Under the pieces are notes generated by a model. That model was not told where the DNA came from, ran no database searches, and saw only the letters and a program-made list of their open reading frames with translations. Below are positions 45,600-58,445 of a stretch of 64,000 nt of DNA, piece after piece. The position numbers and the translations under genes were made by a program. The stretch's first letter is position 1, and each line of letters starts with the position of its first letter. Origin of the DNA: Lophius americanus (lineage: Eukaryota > Chordata > Actinopteri > Lophiiformes > Lophiidae); contig JBBDHG010000026.1 in assembly GCA_037951165.1 (NCBI GenBank), forward strand, positions 4,791,501 to 4,855,500, read 5' to 3'.

Positions 45600-47270
45600 A
45601 CCCAAACCGCAAAGTTGAATTGATGATAAATATTGTGGAATTGCATATTAAAAAAGGGAATTCTGTATTTTAGTAAATAAAATTACCATAAAAGCCCACT
45701 CTAACATAATGTACTTATGTAATTTCAGAAATGTTTCTCCATGATTCTCTTTAAGGAGAAATATGCCAAGGTTATTATTGGTTAAGGCATCTAATCAATT
45801 TATATATATTTTTTTCTTTTATCATGAATAATCTCAAATATAATAAATGCACTAGTTTTGTAAATATAGAACAATATTACAGAATTATTGTCAATCATAG
45901 TCAAAAACCACCAAAAAATGTAAGAAATAAAGAATAGAAATTAATTTCTGCTACGTCTGTGTCTGTGTCTGTTCTGAGCCTGACTCAAAGTTTGTTGTGT
46001 GAGGTTGATTTCCATGTCCCTAAAGCGTTGTGATCATTCACTTTGTGTTATGAAAGGAGTTCGAAGAGAGAGCCGATCAATAGAGTTCAATGTGTTACGT
46101 GTGAGTCATTGTACAACTACAAAAACAGTGTGGATTTAGCTCCAGTAAACATGGAGAGTTTACAGAAGAGAAGAGAAGAGAAGAGAAGAGATACAAAGGA
46201 CATTTAGGCAATCAGGATTATTTAAGTTTCCATAAACTTAGAATGAGTAAAATGAACAGAAAAAAACATCAAAACCATCATGACCGTCATCAGAAGAGAG
46301 ACCGATCATAAATGTATCAGACTTTACACAGATAAAGATATTTAAAAGTGAGTTTAAAGAGGGACATTTTAAAAATCACCTGATTAACTCAACTGAATAT
46401 TCCTAAAATCATTTTTCCTGATTGGATTTTTCTTTTGCAATTTGGGATTAGTTGAATCCAGATCCATCATTTTCCGAGTTCAGCAAATCATTTCCCATCT
46501 TTACCTGTGGTCATCCAGACTTGTTTATCCAGCGTGAGTCACCATTACTGGACTTGGTTCAGGTTTGAGATAAGATTCTTCTGACTGAAATACTGAGAAA
46601 CAGCAACCAGTGGAGATAAAAAACACAATTTAAAATTTTCACAAAATTGAAATGAATATGGTGATTATATCAAATAAGAGGGGCACTTGTGTTTATTTAT
46701 GAATCCGACTGTGGCGACGGCATGAACCTCTTCCTCCGATTGGCTCGGCGTGAAGGGTCGTGGCAACGGCGTGAAAAACTTTCACCTGAGATTTTCACAG
46801 CACCCCAACAAAGACCACTGAGACGCAAGTGTGTGTTTGCACCTCACGAAACAACGGAATGACAAAAACAGTCAGCAGCAGCATCGGCATTTAGAATGTC
46901 CTCTTATGCCAACAGTGGATTAATGGATGCCTCCGCTGTAAATCAGTTGATTACCACTGAATTGTCTGGTCGGGTTCAAAACATTAACACATTTTGTACC
47001 AACTCCTCCTCGCTTCATAACATGGATTAACTAACCCTTTGATGTCCATTAACTGGTAATTGGGCACATTTTGAGTCTCGCTTTCTCATTAATAATCGTG
47101 TGACTGAACTTTATATGACCCCATGGCGGCTAAAGAGTAAGGGGCCAAGGATGGAGCTCTTGTGGACCCCGTGTGTCAAAGGGAGCACTGAGGAGAAGGA
47201 ATCAAACGTGGCTATTGAGAAAGTCCTATTTCATAAGTAGATTTTTGGGTTATATTTGAGCATGTGAGGA
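45600..47270. other. Repeat-poor spacer with a short (AGAAG)n run
   Basis: No gene was recognised. A pentanucleotide run of AGAAG units lies at about 46163-46190, and a short LINE-like fragment near 47140-47175. Several small ORFs lack support. Confidence 0.5.
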
Positions 47271-47276
47271 CTTCCT

Positions 47277-47508
47277 TCATTCATTCATTCATTCATTCAT
47301 TATCAACCGCTTATCCTGTTCAGGGTCCCAGCTGACATCGGGGGGAGAGGCAGGGTACACACTGGACAAGTCAGCAGTTCATTGCGACACGGGGAGAACA
47401 AGCAAACTCCACACAGAAAGACCGGCGGAGGTGGATTCATACCCAGTACCTTCTTGCTGTGAGGTAGCAGCGCTAACCACTGCGCCACCGTGCCGCCATT
47501 GGAGGACT
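47277..47508 (-). mobile_element. tRNA-derived SINE (minus orientation)
   Basis: In reverse complement it begins GGCGGCACGGTGGCGCAGTG, with a pol III A-box-like GCGCAGTGGTTAGCGCTG, followed by CAGCAAGAAGGT, GTGTGGAGTTTGC and CCAGCTGGGACCCTGAA-type sequence in its body. It ends in a (TGAA)n/(ATTC)n tail at 47277-47302. This is a widespread fish SINE type. Confidence 0.8.
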
Positions 47509-47509
47509 T

Positions 47510-49400
47510 ACACAAACACAAATTATTATTAATATTTTAATACTATTTACAAACGTGCCTTATGAAAAGATTTGACATTTTATAGTAAATTTACAGTATA
47601 TTAGATATGACTTTTTGGAATTTAGACTTTATTTTTGACCTCGGGAAAACCTTTTTCGCAGCACTGCACATGTCAGATCCCGCATTACACACGCAAGCAC
47701 ACAATGACAAAAGTACAACAGTAACAACAACAACAACAAATACATATATGAACGTATTTTGTATCATGATAAATATTAAATGAAAAAATTACCCAAAGAA
47801 TTAAAATGTGCCAAGGAATATTTTTCTCTTTCTTTAAAAGGGACTGATTTTTTATTCCTTTTTTAAACTCAAGAAAATCCGATGCACCCCCAAAGGCTCT
47901 GTGCAAAACTTAAGGAATAGTTGAAGAAGATTTGGACCCCTTTCTTAGCCCTATGACGCCAAATATATTATATTTGATACGACGCATTTTTGAATACCTT
48001 AAATTATGTCTGAAGATTTTGTTTCGCTATAAAGGCTGAAAGTAATCCATAAAGGAACAGAAGGCATCAGAAGTTCAGACATCCAAGATGGCTGCCATAC
48101 ATGCATTCCATTGAACAAACTACAATATTGATAGCTTAAAATAAGCAAAGATAAGTTCAAATAGTCAAATAATATTGGATGAATGTCCTAAGTGTGCAAT
48201 TATGTGTGTGTGTTTTGGTTTGCGTGGGTCTCAGTATGTGTATGTGTGTGCGCAACTGCTGGCGAGCTGCAGAATTAATACATTACATAATTCATCATAA
48301 CCCAATCGAATAATTTTTTTCCTTCCTCTCAGTGTTGAGCTCCCAGAATTCATCGCTGAGGTTGGTTTAAGTGATAGTGATAGAAGAGCTGGATTGTTGA
48401 AGGAGCGTATTTTAATCAAGTTCGAAGAGCATTTATTTCTGTGCATGATCTGTGCATGCCGGCTTAATTTGCTTGCACATTTTATGACACTCCCTCTGCA
48501 GGGCAGAGGACAGCAGTCTGAAAACACTACTTAACATTACCCTGACTGATATCCTCTGGTAATTTCACGAACCACTTGATAACATGTTCTAGTGCTACTG
48601 AAGAAAGACAGTCATGGATCAAAGGTTTCACTTTCTGGCTGAATGCTCCATGGCGGACCTAATCTATATAATAAACATTCTATACATTTAAACCGCATTA
48701 TTTGATGAACTTAACATGCCGCCTTCTGCTTCATTCTGAGTTTAAGAGAAAATATAGGGGCAACAAACTTTCTCTAGAGAAGCAGGCTTCCTCTAAGGGA
48801 AGCTCATGCAATGAGGGGCCTATTCTGCACAAAACCAGATCTGGTTTGGTATAATTATGAACTTCATGCTCATATGTTTTGAATACCTTCTTAAATTTAT
48901 GTGCACAGTTACCTCTGATTAAGGTGAAATGCATCTTTCCCTCATTCCAATGGTTTTAAAGTATTTGTTAGCTTTTGTGAAATCTTTAAACTCATGTGAG
49001 GGAAAAATGAACAAAAGGGAACGTCTTTATACAACTAGAGGCGGACGGTTGTGGCAATAGCTACCTCAACTCACTGCTCCATTAAAGTATCAACAAAATG
49101 TTCCATTGACTCCCTCTGGTTGCAGACATTACATTCATGCATCTGTAGGTCTGTTAATAAACCTGATATCCAAGTGAAGAGTTTTCTAATACTGGACTAT
49201 CCGGTTCTTATTATTCTCAATTTATGTAAACTTTAAGTTTAAATGTAGTTTTATTTTATTTAAAAAAAATATTTTGCGTTCAAAAAGAGTAAATAAAAAA
49301 ACTAAAAAAAACTTTATGTACACAAATTTTACAAACCTGTTCTTCAGCATGAATGTTAAGTCGCCCAACTCCAAAAATGTAATGTAAAAATGGCCCAGAT
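47510..49400. other. Spacer, nothing recognised
   Basis: AT-rich sequence with a few TG-rich stretches (about 48200-48250). No coding, RNA or transposon feature was identified. Confidence 0.5.
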
Positions 49401-49401
49401 A

Positions 49402-49606
49402 AGCCTTTTGAGCCCATGACCCTGTCTCCGGTTCATCACTGGTCCTTCCTTAGACCAAATTGGTTGGTACTAACCGTTGACTGGGGTCACCCAACAAGAC
49501 TTGGTGTCTGGAGATGCTCTGAATCTAGTCCAGCCATCTAAATTTGGTCCTTGTCAAAGTTGCCCAAACATAGGCCTGCCCACTTTTCCTGGTTCTTACA
49601 AAATGT
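49402..49606 (-). mobile_element. Tc1-like transposase fragment
   Basis: In reverse complement the stretch reads through the same DNA-binding region as 44.3 kb: GACAAGGACCAAATTTAGAT, GCATCTCCAGACACCAAGTC, AAGGAAGGACCAGTGATGAA and GGTCATGGGCTCAAAAGGC. It has opposite orientation to the copy at 44312-44592. No termini were seen and it is a short relic. Confidence 0.65.
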
Positions 49607-50082
49607 TCTTTTGTTTTTGCACCCTATTGAATTGTTTTGCTACTCTATGAGCATTAATTAAAGTATATCACCATTACAAGACTCTTCAGGAATTCATAAT
49701 CTGCTGCTTATAAACATGAATAATCAATAAGTAGTTAGCCATGTTTATACAACGTTATGAATGGTAATATCAATTGAGAAAAAACCCAGAATTGCTGCAC
49801 ATGGTGCTAAAATAGACACACTGTATTTCACAATACAAAGACGTGCAATTTAGACTTAAATCAAACTTAGGGTGCAGGTTATTCAAGTACTATCATCATA
49901 TCCTTTTTTCTCTTCTAAATGTAAATAAGCATGATGTTTTGTGCTGCTCTGGAATCAGATTTCTAAATAGATTTCATTATACGTCAAACCCACACTTTTT
50001 TAATGGACACTATAACAGATCAACTGCCAGCATTTGAAGTTTAATCTCAAGCTTTCTACCCTTAACTTTGACTTAAACTCTG

Positions 50083-51278
50083 TACAGAGCAGGAGCCTGC
50101 TGCAGGTAACCAGCGAGAGTGTCGTTAAATTCATTCACCGCAGATCTGAAAACACCCAGGATGTAACTGATGGCGGCATTAAAAGACTCAATAATCCACA
50201 GCTTTCTCAGCATAATTAGTGACTGTTTAAGACTAAGAATTTTATCTCCCACAAGCCAAAAGACTTGAAATCCTTTTGAATGGCAGGTCACGCCAGCATG
50301 AAGTCATTCACCCTATGTAACCTTTATTTAGGGTTCAGTATGTTAACACAGTTAAGTAATGCTTTTCAGGATATAGAGGTGATGATATGTTGGAAAAAAA
50401 TATAAAAATCATAGATATAATAAACACTATATAACCCCCCAGTGTCTGAGGTGAGATTTGAATAACTCTGAACATTTTATACCATATTAAAAGGTTTAGG
50501 TTTAGGGTTCATGCTAGTAGGATTTCTCATCCAAAGTGATTATGGTCTCATAGAATACTGAAATTTATTTTTTTATTTTACATTTTTTGAGAATACACAG
50601 ACTTAGTCTTTTTGTTGGACGTGAATTTCAGCAGTAACATCGTAGTTATTTGCACGCAAAAAACTGATTTGTCAAATTTTCTCATAATAAACAATTGGGT
50701 TCCCAATTCCTAAATTTTTCACTCAGAGGTTGATGTGTGGATATAATCTGCTTCGAACAGAAGTCTATCAGAGCCTCTCTTGTGGAAACTATATTGTAAT
50801 CTATATTACTTACACACTTTCATCAACAACATATGGTGTTCGGGTTAAGGATTGACGTACTTGTGTGAGAATGGAGGGAGGACGTGGTTTTCAGTACAGA
50901 AACCTTGAATTATGTGTTTTTTGGCCATTATCAAACTTGTAGTTGCAGGTCTGGGAGCTTCTGATCAGCTGGCTGAGAGGGTAGTGCTGAAGTCAGCTGG
51001 GAGAATACTGCCTGGCGACCAGAACACATTTGCGAGAAACCGATGTAGTGCAATGATGAGATATTTGTTGGGTTGATGGATCTGCAAACTTCCAGACTCA
51101 ACCTTATGTTTGTTGGCTATCTTACCATGCCAGAGATAAGAGCCAAGGGGCTGGTGTGAGTTCTAGTAGGGGTAAATCTGTCACAATCGGACAGAACCCT
51201 GGTGATGGGGACATCTGTTGCAGTGTCCTCTCTGGTGTTGATGATAGAATCTGTCTTGCACATGCCGTCGATAGTTGG
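50083..51278 (-). pseudogene. Relic of a third apolipoprotein B gene
   Basis: Three apoB exons survive in the correct order and strand between the two intact genes. Exon 6 (51126-51278) is 153 bases, the same length as in apob-1. It is open throughout (PTIDGMCKTDSIINTRED... TSPLALISGM) and flanked by AG and GTAAG. Exon 7 (50861-50986) keeps SSQTCNYKFDN and, after a one-base insertion, KKHIIQGFCTENH. It is 126 bases against 125 in apob-1, so the frame is broken. A piece of the last exon (about 50083-50195) encodes FNAAISYILGVFRSAVNEFN followed by DTLAGYLQQAPALYRV and a stop. It resembles FEYIMDMFIYVVDQFNNTVY and GFLQQA in apob-2. Exons 8-25 are missing; about 660 bases separate exon 7 from the C-terminal piece. 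I recognised no exons 1-5 upstream. Confidence 0.85.
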
Positions 51279-51289
51279 CTAGACAGATT

Positions 51290-52480
51290 GTTGTTTTACT
51301 CTTTGACGGCGTTTGACGAAATGTATCATACTTGAGATGTGTTATAATTTTATAATAATAATTTTAGCTCACAATATTAAGCATTATTGAGCATTTATCT
51401 TAATTAATTTATATTAATCTTGTTGAGGTCATTAAAGGCTTAATTGGCACCACCAATATCTAGGTCCTTTTCCCATAAAAACATAAAACTACAATTAGAT
51501 CCATGCATAATTTTTGTCGAAGTTATATGTATCAGAGAAGTCGGTTTATTCATGTACCATTGTGTGGATTCTTCCAAGATTTTAATCACATGCGCCAATC
51601 TATGATGCCTATCTCTAATAAAATTCATGCACGTCAGTCTAGAACTGTATGAGCTGAGTGGTCCTCAAAATGTTCAAGAACGGGGAAAAATTCTGTTTTT
51701 TTTTTTTTTAGATTTAATCAAAAGTTCAATGTTTCCTTCTTTGGGACAATACATACTGTTCCGCCCAGTTTTATTGGAATCCATATAGAATCAAGTAGTT
51801 TAAGTGCAGATCTGCTGCAAAATGGAATGGGTCCTGCCATACGCCCTATGTTGCTACCTACTTTCATTAAAATTCATGTGGCCCTATATTGGAATGTTAA
51901 ACATCTTAGATCTACCCCTTTATCCACATCCACTCCACAATTTTTCATTTGAGTGGAACAAGCTATTCTTTCATGCCCAGAATAACAAAAAAACCCTACA
52001 TGATTGTTTTGTACTCAGTTTAAAGATACTTCCAGGTCAGGTAGTAGGAGCAGGTAAAGACGGAGCTTTGATTTCCCATCTTTGGTGAGTACTCAGTTGA
52101 GACTGATAACTAGACCTCCACATAGGTATTTTATACCTAAGATGTTCCATATGGGCAGGTGAGAAATTACATACAGTACAAGTACAGCTCCAAAGTCCAG
52201 TCTGTGCTGTACATGCATGTGGAGGGACAAAGGCAAATGTCTGAGACACTGAGGTACAATTCTGCATACCATGAGTTTTACATAATAATGCAACAGCAAT
52301 TTGTTAGAATCTTCTTTTTGTTGCTTCTTAGGCCATACATTAATATAAAGTAATTTACGAGTTTTCAAAAACCTCCAAAGTTTCCCAAGGATCACAGGGA
52401 ATCATACATTACACAATTATACAATGTTTGCTCATTGGAAAGCAGGACCAAGACCCCGTGGAGTTGTGCCTCCTGGCTAT
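51290..52480. other. Spacer upstream of the apoB relic, unassigned
   Basis: Exons 1-5 of the relic gene would be expected here or further right, but none was recognised. Nothing else was identified. Confidence 0.45.
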
Positions 52481-52486
52481 GTTCTT

Positions 52487-52732
52487 TAAAGAATCCTTTA
52501 TTAGTCACATAGAGTCATACACAGTACAACATAGTGAAATTACTTCTCTGCATTTGACCCATCACTGAGGGAGCAGTGGGCAGCCCCTCGTGGAGCGCCC
52601 GGGGAGCTAAGGATTTAGGGTCTTGCTCAAGGAGCCTACGACAAGTAGACCCTGGTGGGATTCGAACCGGCTACCTTCCGATCTTCTTGGGAGTCGGCCG
52701 CTCTACCCACTGAGCCACAGCCACCCTCCCTT
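52487..52732 (-). mobile_element. tRNA-derived SINE with pol III A and B boxes
   Basis: In reverse complement a tRNA-like head reads TGTGGCTCAGTGGGTAGAGC (A box) and GGTTCGAATCCC (B box). A body follows with CACTGCTCCCTCAGTGATGG and TCAAATGCAGAGAAGTAATT, then a tail ending ACTAATAAAGGATTC. The tRNA-like part is at the right (52730) end. This is a SINE and should not be annotated as a tRNA gene. Confidence 0.85.
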
Positions 52733-53359
52733 GTTGGAGGAGCGTTGGACTACAGTCTCTGTCTACGCTGTAGACAAGATGTTGCAGACAGCAAGTTTTA
52801 TCCGGGTAGAAATTCCCTTATTGTTAGATATTGGGGTCAAACCAAAGGCATACTGAGAGCATACTGAAGCATACAACGATCAGCCATAACAAAAGCAAGT
52901 CAACGCATATTATGTTAGAGGTCAGACCACAATAGGTTAGAAAATCCACTTGGAATCTTTACTAAGAAAAATCCTAGACATTTCATACTATAACCCTTCA
53001 ACTATTACTAAACAGTACACCATTTTCTTTTGTTTTATCATCTATTTAAAACGACAAACAAACCCTCTTCAGATATATCTAAATTATGATCTCTTATTGA
53101 AAGATTAATTTAAGTGATCGATACTGATGATTAAACAGAAACCACCATCTGTGAGAATGCCTGATAAGAGATGAAATCATTGAACCTGTTTAGAATTGGA
53201 TTTAAAAAGCGTTTTGGACGATCAGATCTCAGGCAGACAGCGAGACACATCACCGTTTACACCTGTGCACCATTGTCCGGCGACCAATGGTGTTCAGATT
53301 TCGTTGTTCTCTATGTAACTTCCCTTACAAAAATATGAGTTTGAGAGGGATGAGCGGAT

Positions 53360-54400
53360 GAGTGGATTTCTTAATGATGCTGTTAGCTCTATCCACACAG
53401 TGCTCAGTGTGGATGTCCTGCAGACGCGGCAGCGAGGCGCTAATGACATTTTCAGCAGGTCTCTACTATCCTGTTCACTTTGAGTCCCTTCTCTGCTGCA
53501 GTGTTAGTGAAGCACAAATCCATTAGATGAGAATGCACTCAATGGTGCCTCTGTAGAACATGATCATGGCCAGGATGGGGATGTCCACCCTCTTTCGCCT
53601 GTGGAAGGAGTTCTTGATGACAGCGTTGGTGTTGTGCTTGGAGGTCAGCTCAACCGTCAGATGGATCCCCAGGAACTTGGAGCTGTGAACCCTCTCAACC
53701 TCAGAGTCGCTGATTGTCAATGAGAGACGGTGCTGGTGACTGAACCTCCTTAAGTTAATGACCATCTCTTTGGTCTTATTGGTGTCGAGGGCACAAGGCT
53801 GTCAGCTACACCACCTCTTTTCTGTTCGCCAACTCATTGTTGTTAGTGATGAGGCCGACAACGTTGGTGTTGTCAGCGATCTTAATGATGTGGTGGGTGT
53901 TAAAACTAGCAGAACAGTCATGCGTCAGCACTGTAAACAGTAATGGGCTTAGCACACACCCATGTTTTAGTTGTTACACTACCTATTCTGACTGTCTGAC
54001 GTGTCTGTGTCAAGAAGTCCATGATTCATCTGCACATGCAAGGATTCATTCCCAGCAAAAACATCTTTTCAATGAGCTATCATGGCAACATTGTGTTAAA
54101 AGCTGAGCTGATGTCAGTTAGCAGGATCCTGCCATAAGTGTTCTTATTCTCCATTAGTCAGGGTGAGGTGGAGCAGGGTGGAGATTGCATCCTTCGTAGA
54201 CCAGTTTGTTTTTTAAGCGAGCTGCAACAGATCCATATGGGTAGGGAGCCATGACTGGATGTGATTCATGACAAGCCGCTCAAAGCATTTCGCTACTATG
54301 GGGGTCAAGGCTGCAGGGCGGTAGTCATTCATATAGGCTGGATTTGGCGTCTCGGGTAGAGGTAGTATGGGGGCGCTTTTTGGAAAGATGGACACTCTGG
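53360..54400 (-). pseudogene. L2/CR1-type LINE reverse transcriptase, broken
   Basis: Minus-strand fragments match a fish LINE ORF2 in order. NDYRPAALTPIVAKCFERLV (54260-54330) is followed by degraded RT core sequence between 53770 and 54200. Next comes the 3' part with LRRFSHQHRLSLTISDSEVE, VHSSKFLGIHL and MIMFYRGTIECIL (53523-53765). The frame is split by stops and the 5' half is absent. Confidence 0.75.
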
Positions 54401-54424
54401 CTTGGCTTAGCAAGATATAAAATA

Positions 54425-54427
54425 AAT

Positions 54428-54483
<56 letters not shown>

Positions 54484-54487
54484 TTTT
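54425..54487. repeat. Poly(A) and (TA)n microsatellite
   Basis: An A-rich run is followed by about 40 bases of TA repeats. Confidence 0.95.
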
Positions 54488-55199
54488 TAAAACAATCAAT
54501 GCATTTATTTACAAATCCCAACAAAGTCTCTGTATATTCCACTATGTCTATACAGTCCCCAGATGTTGCGGCCTCCTTGAAGACGCTCCATTGTGTACAT
54601 TCACAGCATGGCCTGGAGGAGGCCCATGGAATGGTGTCCTGTAGCCACACTCCTATGTCCTTCAATACTGATGGCTCTTGTCTCTCTCTTGACTCTGGCC
54701 CTGTATCAGAGTTGCCATTGTGAAGTAAGGGGGCTGCAGTGTATGCATTCTTAATATTGGCATTTAAATGATCTAGTGTTTTATTCCCTCTTCTTGCACT
54801 TTTAACATGCTGGTGGAAATGAGTTAGAGCAGACTTTAGTTTAGCCTTTTTAAAGTCCCTAGCAACGATATGAAAGGCATCAGGATGGGCTTACTGTAGC
54901 TGACTGAGAGTGTTGTAAAGTTCCCCCATTGCCTGCTTTACATCAGAGACATTTATTGTCATGCGCATGGTACAAAAAAAAAGAAAAAGCGGTGAACATC
55001 AAATAATCAAATTCTTCCCTTCCCTTCAAACAAAGCAATAATGTGAATAAACATTTAAATGCAAGGAGAAATAAATAATATAAAAACAGTTTAGACAGAA
55101 AGTAAGGCTATTATGCCTTACATTGTCTAAATATTCTAAACATATATGTGTAAAATTGAGGTGCACTAATAGACACTTACTTATGCACAGGTAATATAA

Positions 55200-55465
55200 C
55201 AGTCAGTGGGGGTGATGGAATGGCAGGGAGTTATTGTTGGTGCAGTTATTCAAGCGTCTGAGAGCCTGTAGTTAAAAGCTGTTTGTAAGTCTAGTTGTCC
55301 TTGACTTCACACTCCTGCAGCGCCTCCCTGAGGGCAGGAGTGTGAAGAGACAGAGTTGGGGGGGGGTGTTCTGAACATAATAATAATACATTTAATTTAT
55401 AATGCACTATACATTTGGAGCAAATCTCAAAGTGCTAAACTTGAACTTGAACTTGAACTTGATTA
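55200..55465. repeat. LINE 3'-end-like repeat and (TTGAAC)n run
   Basis: ACTCCTGCAGCGCCTCCCTGAGGGCAGGAGTGTGAAGAG is typical of antisense 3' parts of fish non-LTR elements. AATAATACATTTAATTTATAATGCACTATACA then follows as a tail-like string. A short TTGAAC hexamer run lies at 55438-55460. Confidence 0.5.
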
Positions 55466-56139
55466 TGTTGTGGATCCTCCCTATGACCCTGCTGGGTTGA
55501 ATGTACTGAAGTCATGGGTTGCATGGCTGCAGTTCGGGCTGCTCCCGGGGTGAACTGCAGTTTTATCACAGGTAGAGAGCCTTCCTCTCCCAAGCTGTTT
55601 CCCGTGCTGTTTCCATACCACACTGTGATTGAGCTGGTTTTTAACACTCTTCATTATCCATACGGTTGCTATTATTCAGCTTTAACCAGCTCAGGTCAAT
55701 CCCAGCACATGACATAATCAAGTTCTGTAGCTACGCATCTGGCAATAAACTTTACAAGGAAAAGGCATAATTTTCCATATCAACGCACAGACTCTGCATC
55801 TGTCATTTGCTGAACTACTCTTCAAAGTTGTCACGGAGTACGTCACACGGGAGTTCAAAAAACTGTCAGAGAGTAGTAACCTATTACACCCAAGACCAAG
55901 GAAGACCTCAGATGGTGGACATTTTCCCCTATTTTGATGTCAATCCTGGTTTCACACCTGCTCTGCTGGATTCTATATTCACACTATGGGCCTTTATGGG
56001 CCTTCTATATTCACACTATGGGCCCCCAGAGGGCTGAAATGCGTATCTGATCTTTTTCACAGATGTAGGCTTCTAACATTCAATCACTTAGTTAAGGAAT
56101 AATAAATTCCCGGTCTACTGGCAGTCTACTGTTGAGACA

Positions 56140-56410
56140 ATACACAACTCCTCTATTTGCATAAGGCATGGGACACTCCAATTCAAAGTACTGCACTGCC
56201 TGCATCTAAGCAGGTGTGGGCTCACTAGTATAAATCCCGAGGTTGACCCCACCTGTCAAAGATGCCACACTGCCCCTTCCACACTATATCATATGTTCTT
56301 CTCATGCAGGTCAATTGCTCCATCTGGTCCTAAATATTTTAGACCCTTTCTGGTATGTATAATAAGATCATTCCTGTCAGGGCGCTATTTTCGTTGTAGC
56401 TACAGCCAAT
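56140..56410 (+). pseudogene. Possible L1-type LINE ORF2 3' fragment
   Basis: Broken plus-strand frames give QFKVLHCLHLSR-like, VDPTCQRCHTAPSTLYHMFF-like and GPKYFRPFL-like strings. These recall the C-terminal cysteine-containing region of fish L1 ORF2 (DPTCxRC...HMFWxC). Several stops interrupt it. The assignment is tentative. Confidence 0.4.
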
Positions 56411-58440
56411 GTGTCCCTCCAGACCTACGCAGACCCAGTGAGTCACGGATATAGATGCAGATCTGAAGGTGGACGAACTGAGATACTGCTGCCAAGGCAC
56501 TATTAAACAATATCATACAGATTGACAACAGTTTCTGGACTATTTGAACAACTACTCTGTTGTACGTTGATAACAACCTGATGGAATAGGTAATTGTGCG
56601 CAATACATACTTTGCCATCCCTGTTTTTTCATATTTTTTAAAAAGAAGTTCTGTCTCCTCCTGGGTATAGGCCAGTGAATTGCATTTATTGCTATTATAT
56701 TTGACACTGGAACTGTCCTCTAAATTTGCATGTATGTGCTTATGGGTATGCTTGTGGGATAGGGTATGTAAGTGGGTGAACATCTGGGGATGTACCCTTG
56801 TATTTAAGTGTTATTTAAGTGTGTTAAGTTTTCCTACATATCAGGTTTGGTATGTTTTTATATGTACATATTTATTTTACCTTTAGGGAATTTCAGTGAA
56901 AGAAGGAGTTTAAATGTTAAGGAAAGTCTCCTATTGGATAATTTGAGGGGCTGTCAGGTCGGGAGGGGGGGCTTATCTTGTCAGACAACATCAGGAAGAT
57001 GGACAACATGTGTGAGTAGTGGATAAAAGACAGAAATGAGAACAAACAGGAGGATTGATGCAGTAGGTGGCATTTTCTCCATGGGTGTCCCCTCAAAATT
57101 TAAGCTTAAGTTATTTGTCTACATGCTTAAAAGTCATGTAAATGAACTGTCAGTGGAGTTCTGAGTAAAAGGAGCTTGACATCGGAAGCAAGCGTCAGAG
57201 AAGCCTAAGTTCACCCTTATAAGTAAAAGTGCAACCTTCTCCTACCGATAGCCTGACAGCTAAAACCTCTTCACTGTGTGGACAAGTAGTCTTTAAGTCC
57301 CCTTTCAAATCCTACCAGATTAATCTTAGAAGATATTGTCAGTATGCAAGCTTGATGCATCAAGATCATTTTTCTAGTTAAAGTGAAAATTATGTCAGCT
57401 GACTATTATTAACCTTAGTTCACCTAAGCTAACTAGCGTTAAGCTAGCTCATATTAGCTTTTGTTTGAGTGATAAAGAGACATGTGAAGATCCCTGTGAG
57501 GTGAAACATGAACGTACATGGTTTTCCACAGAGACAAAGTTTTCATTCGGTTTTATAAATAGTTTTCACCTTCTTTTTAGAAACAATAAATTATCACTTT
57601 GATCATTGTGGTTTATATACTGTTCTGGCCCTAAAGGAGCAATCAACCCTTCAAATGAACCTTTTATTGTTCTCTATACTTGTTCAGACATTAAACTCAG
57701 AATAATCAACACAACAACACAACATTTCTCTAAAAACTTACTGCAACATCCAATATGTGAAAATCTTTCCATTTCTGCATAAATAACCTCCTTATATTAA
57801 AGTTATTAATTAAGACTATTTTAAAGTTTTGAAGGTTTAAATTTACAATGCTTTGTAATATCCAATCAGACTTTGTAAATAAAACAAGCATTTAAACTAT
57901 TTGAGGTTTTGACTAATATTATTGATGTTCAAGATTTACTTTACTTGGGTTTGGACACAACTTGGTTTGGTTTGGGAAGAGACCAAATAATTTTGTTTTC
58001 TATGTAACCGATCTGCATAAAACAAAACACAATATGGTCTACACTTGAATATGAAGGTCCTAAGAGTCGGAACCCACTTAGGAAAAACGGCTTTTAGATG
58101 TGGTGGGGTTTGACTCTATCGTTGTGGATTAGGAAAATATTGCTACGGTCAATCTGACTGTGAAATTTCACTACCATGATTCAGGGCTGATTTAATCAGT
58201 CTATGTTTATAATATTCATATTTCTGTTTATTTTAACCATTACTGTTGATCAGGTCATATATCTAAAAGATATTCTGATTGCAATTAGGATTATATCCCT
58301 GCTTTATCGCGGAAAAAAATACAAGCAATACAATGGTAACAGACAGGTAGTCAGGAAAACCTGCTACCTTTTGTCAGTTACCACCCACGCATAGCACTCC
58401 AAGTCTCATATCCTCCCTTTTGGCCCTCTTTTTAAGATTC
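56411..58440. other. Spacer downstream of apob-2, nothing recognised
   Basis: No coding, RNA or transposon feature was identified. A cluster of GCTAA/TTAGC motifs occurs near 57415-57465, similar to that at 12.6-13.3 kb. Confidence 0.5.
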
Positions 58441-58445
58441 ACCTT

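Noticed and set aside
50073..50291. 72-codon minus-strand ORF treated as a stand-alone gene
   Set aside because: Its second half is the residual C-terminal apoB exon; the first half is chance extension, so it is listed as part of the apoB relic.
51440..52395. Possible coding exons in the small ORFs of this spacer
   Set aside because: No family resemblance, no coherent splice sites and no apoB exon 1-5 similarity could be found.
52640..52732. tRNA-like sequence with A and B boxes
   Set aside because: It is the head of a SINE with a typical body and tail, and does not fold as a complete tRNA gene by eye.
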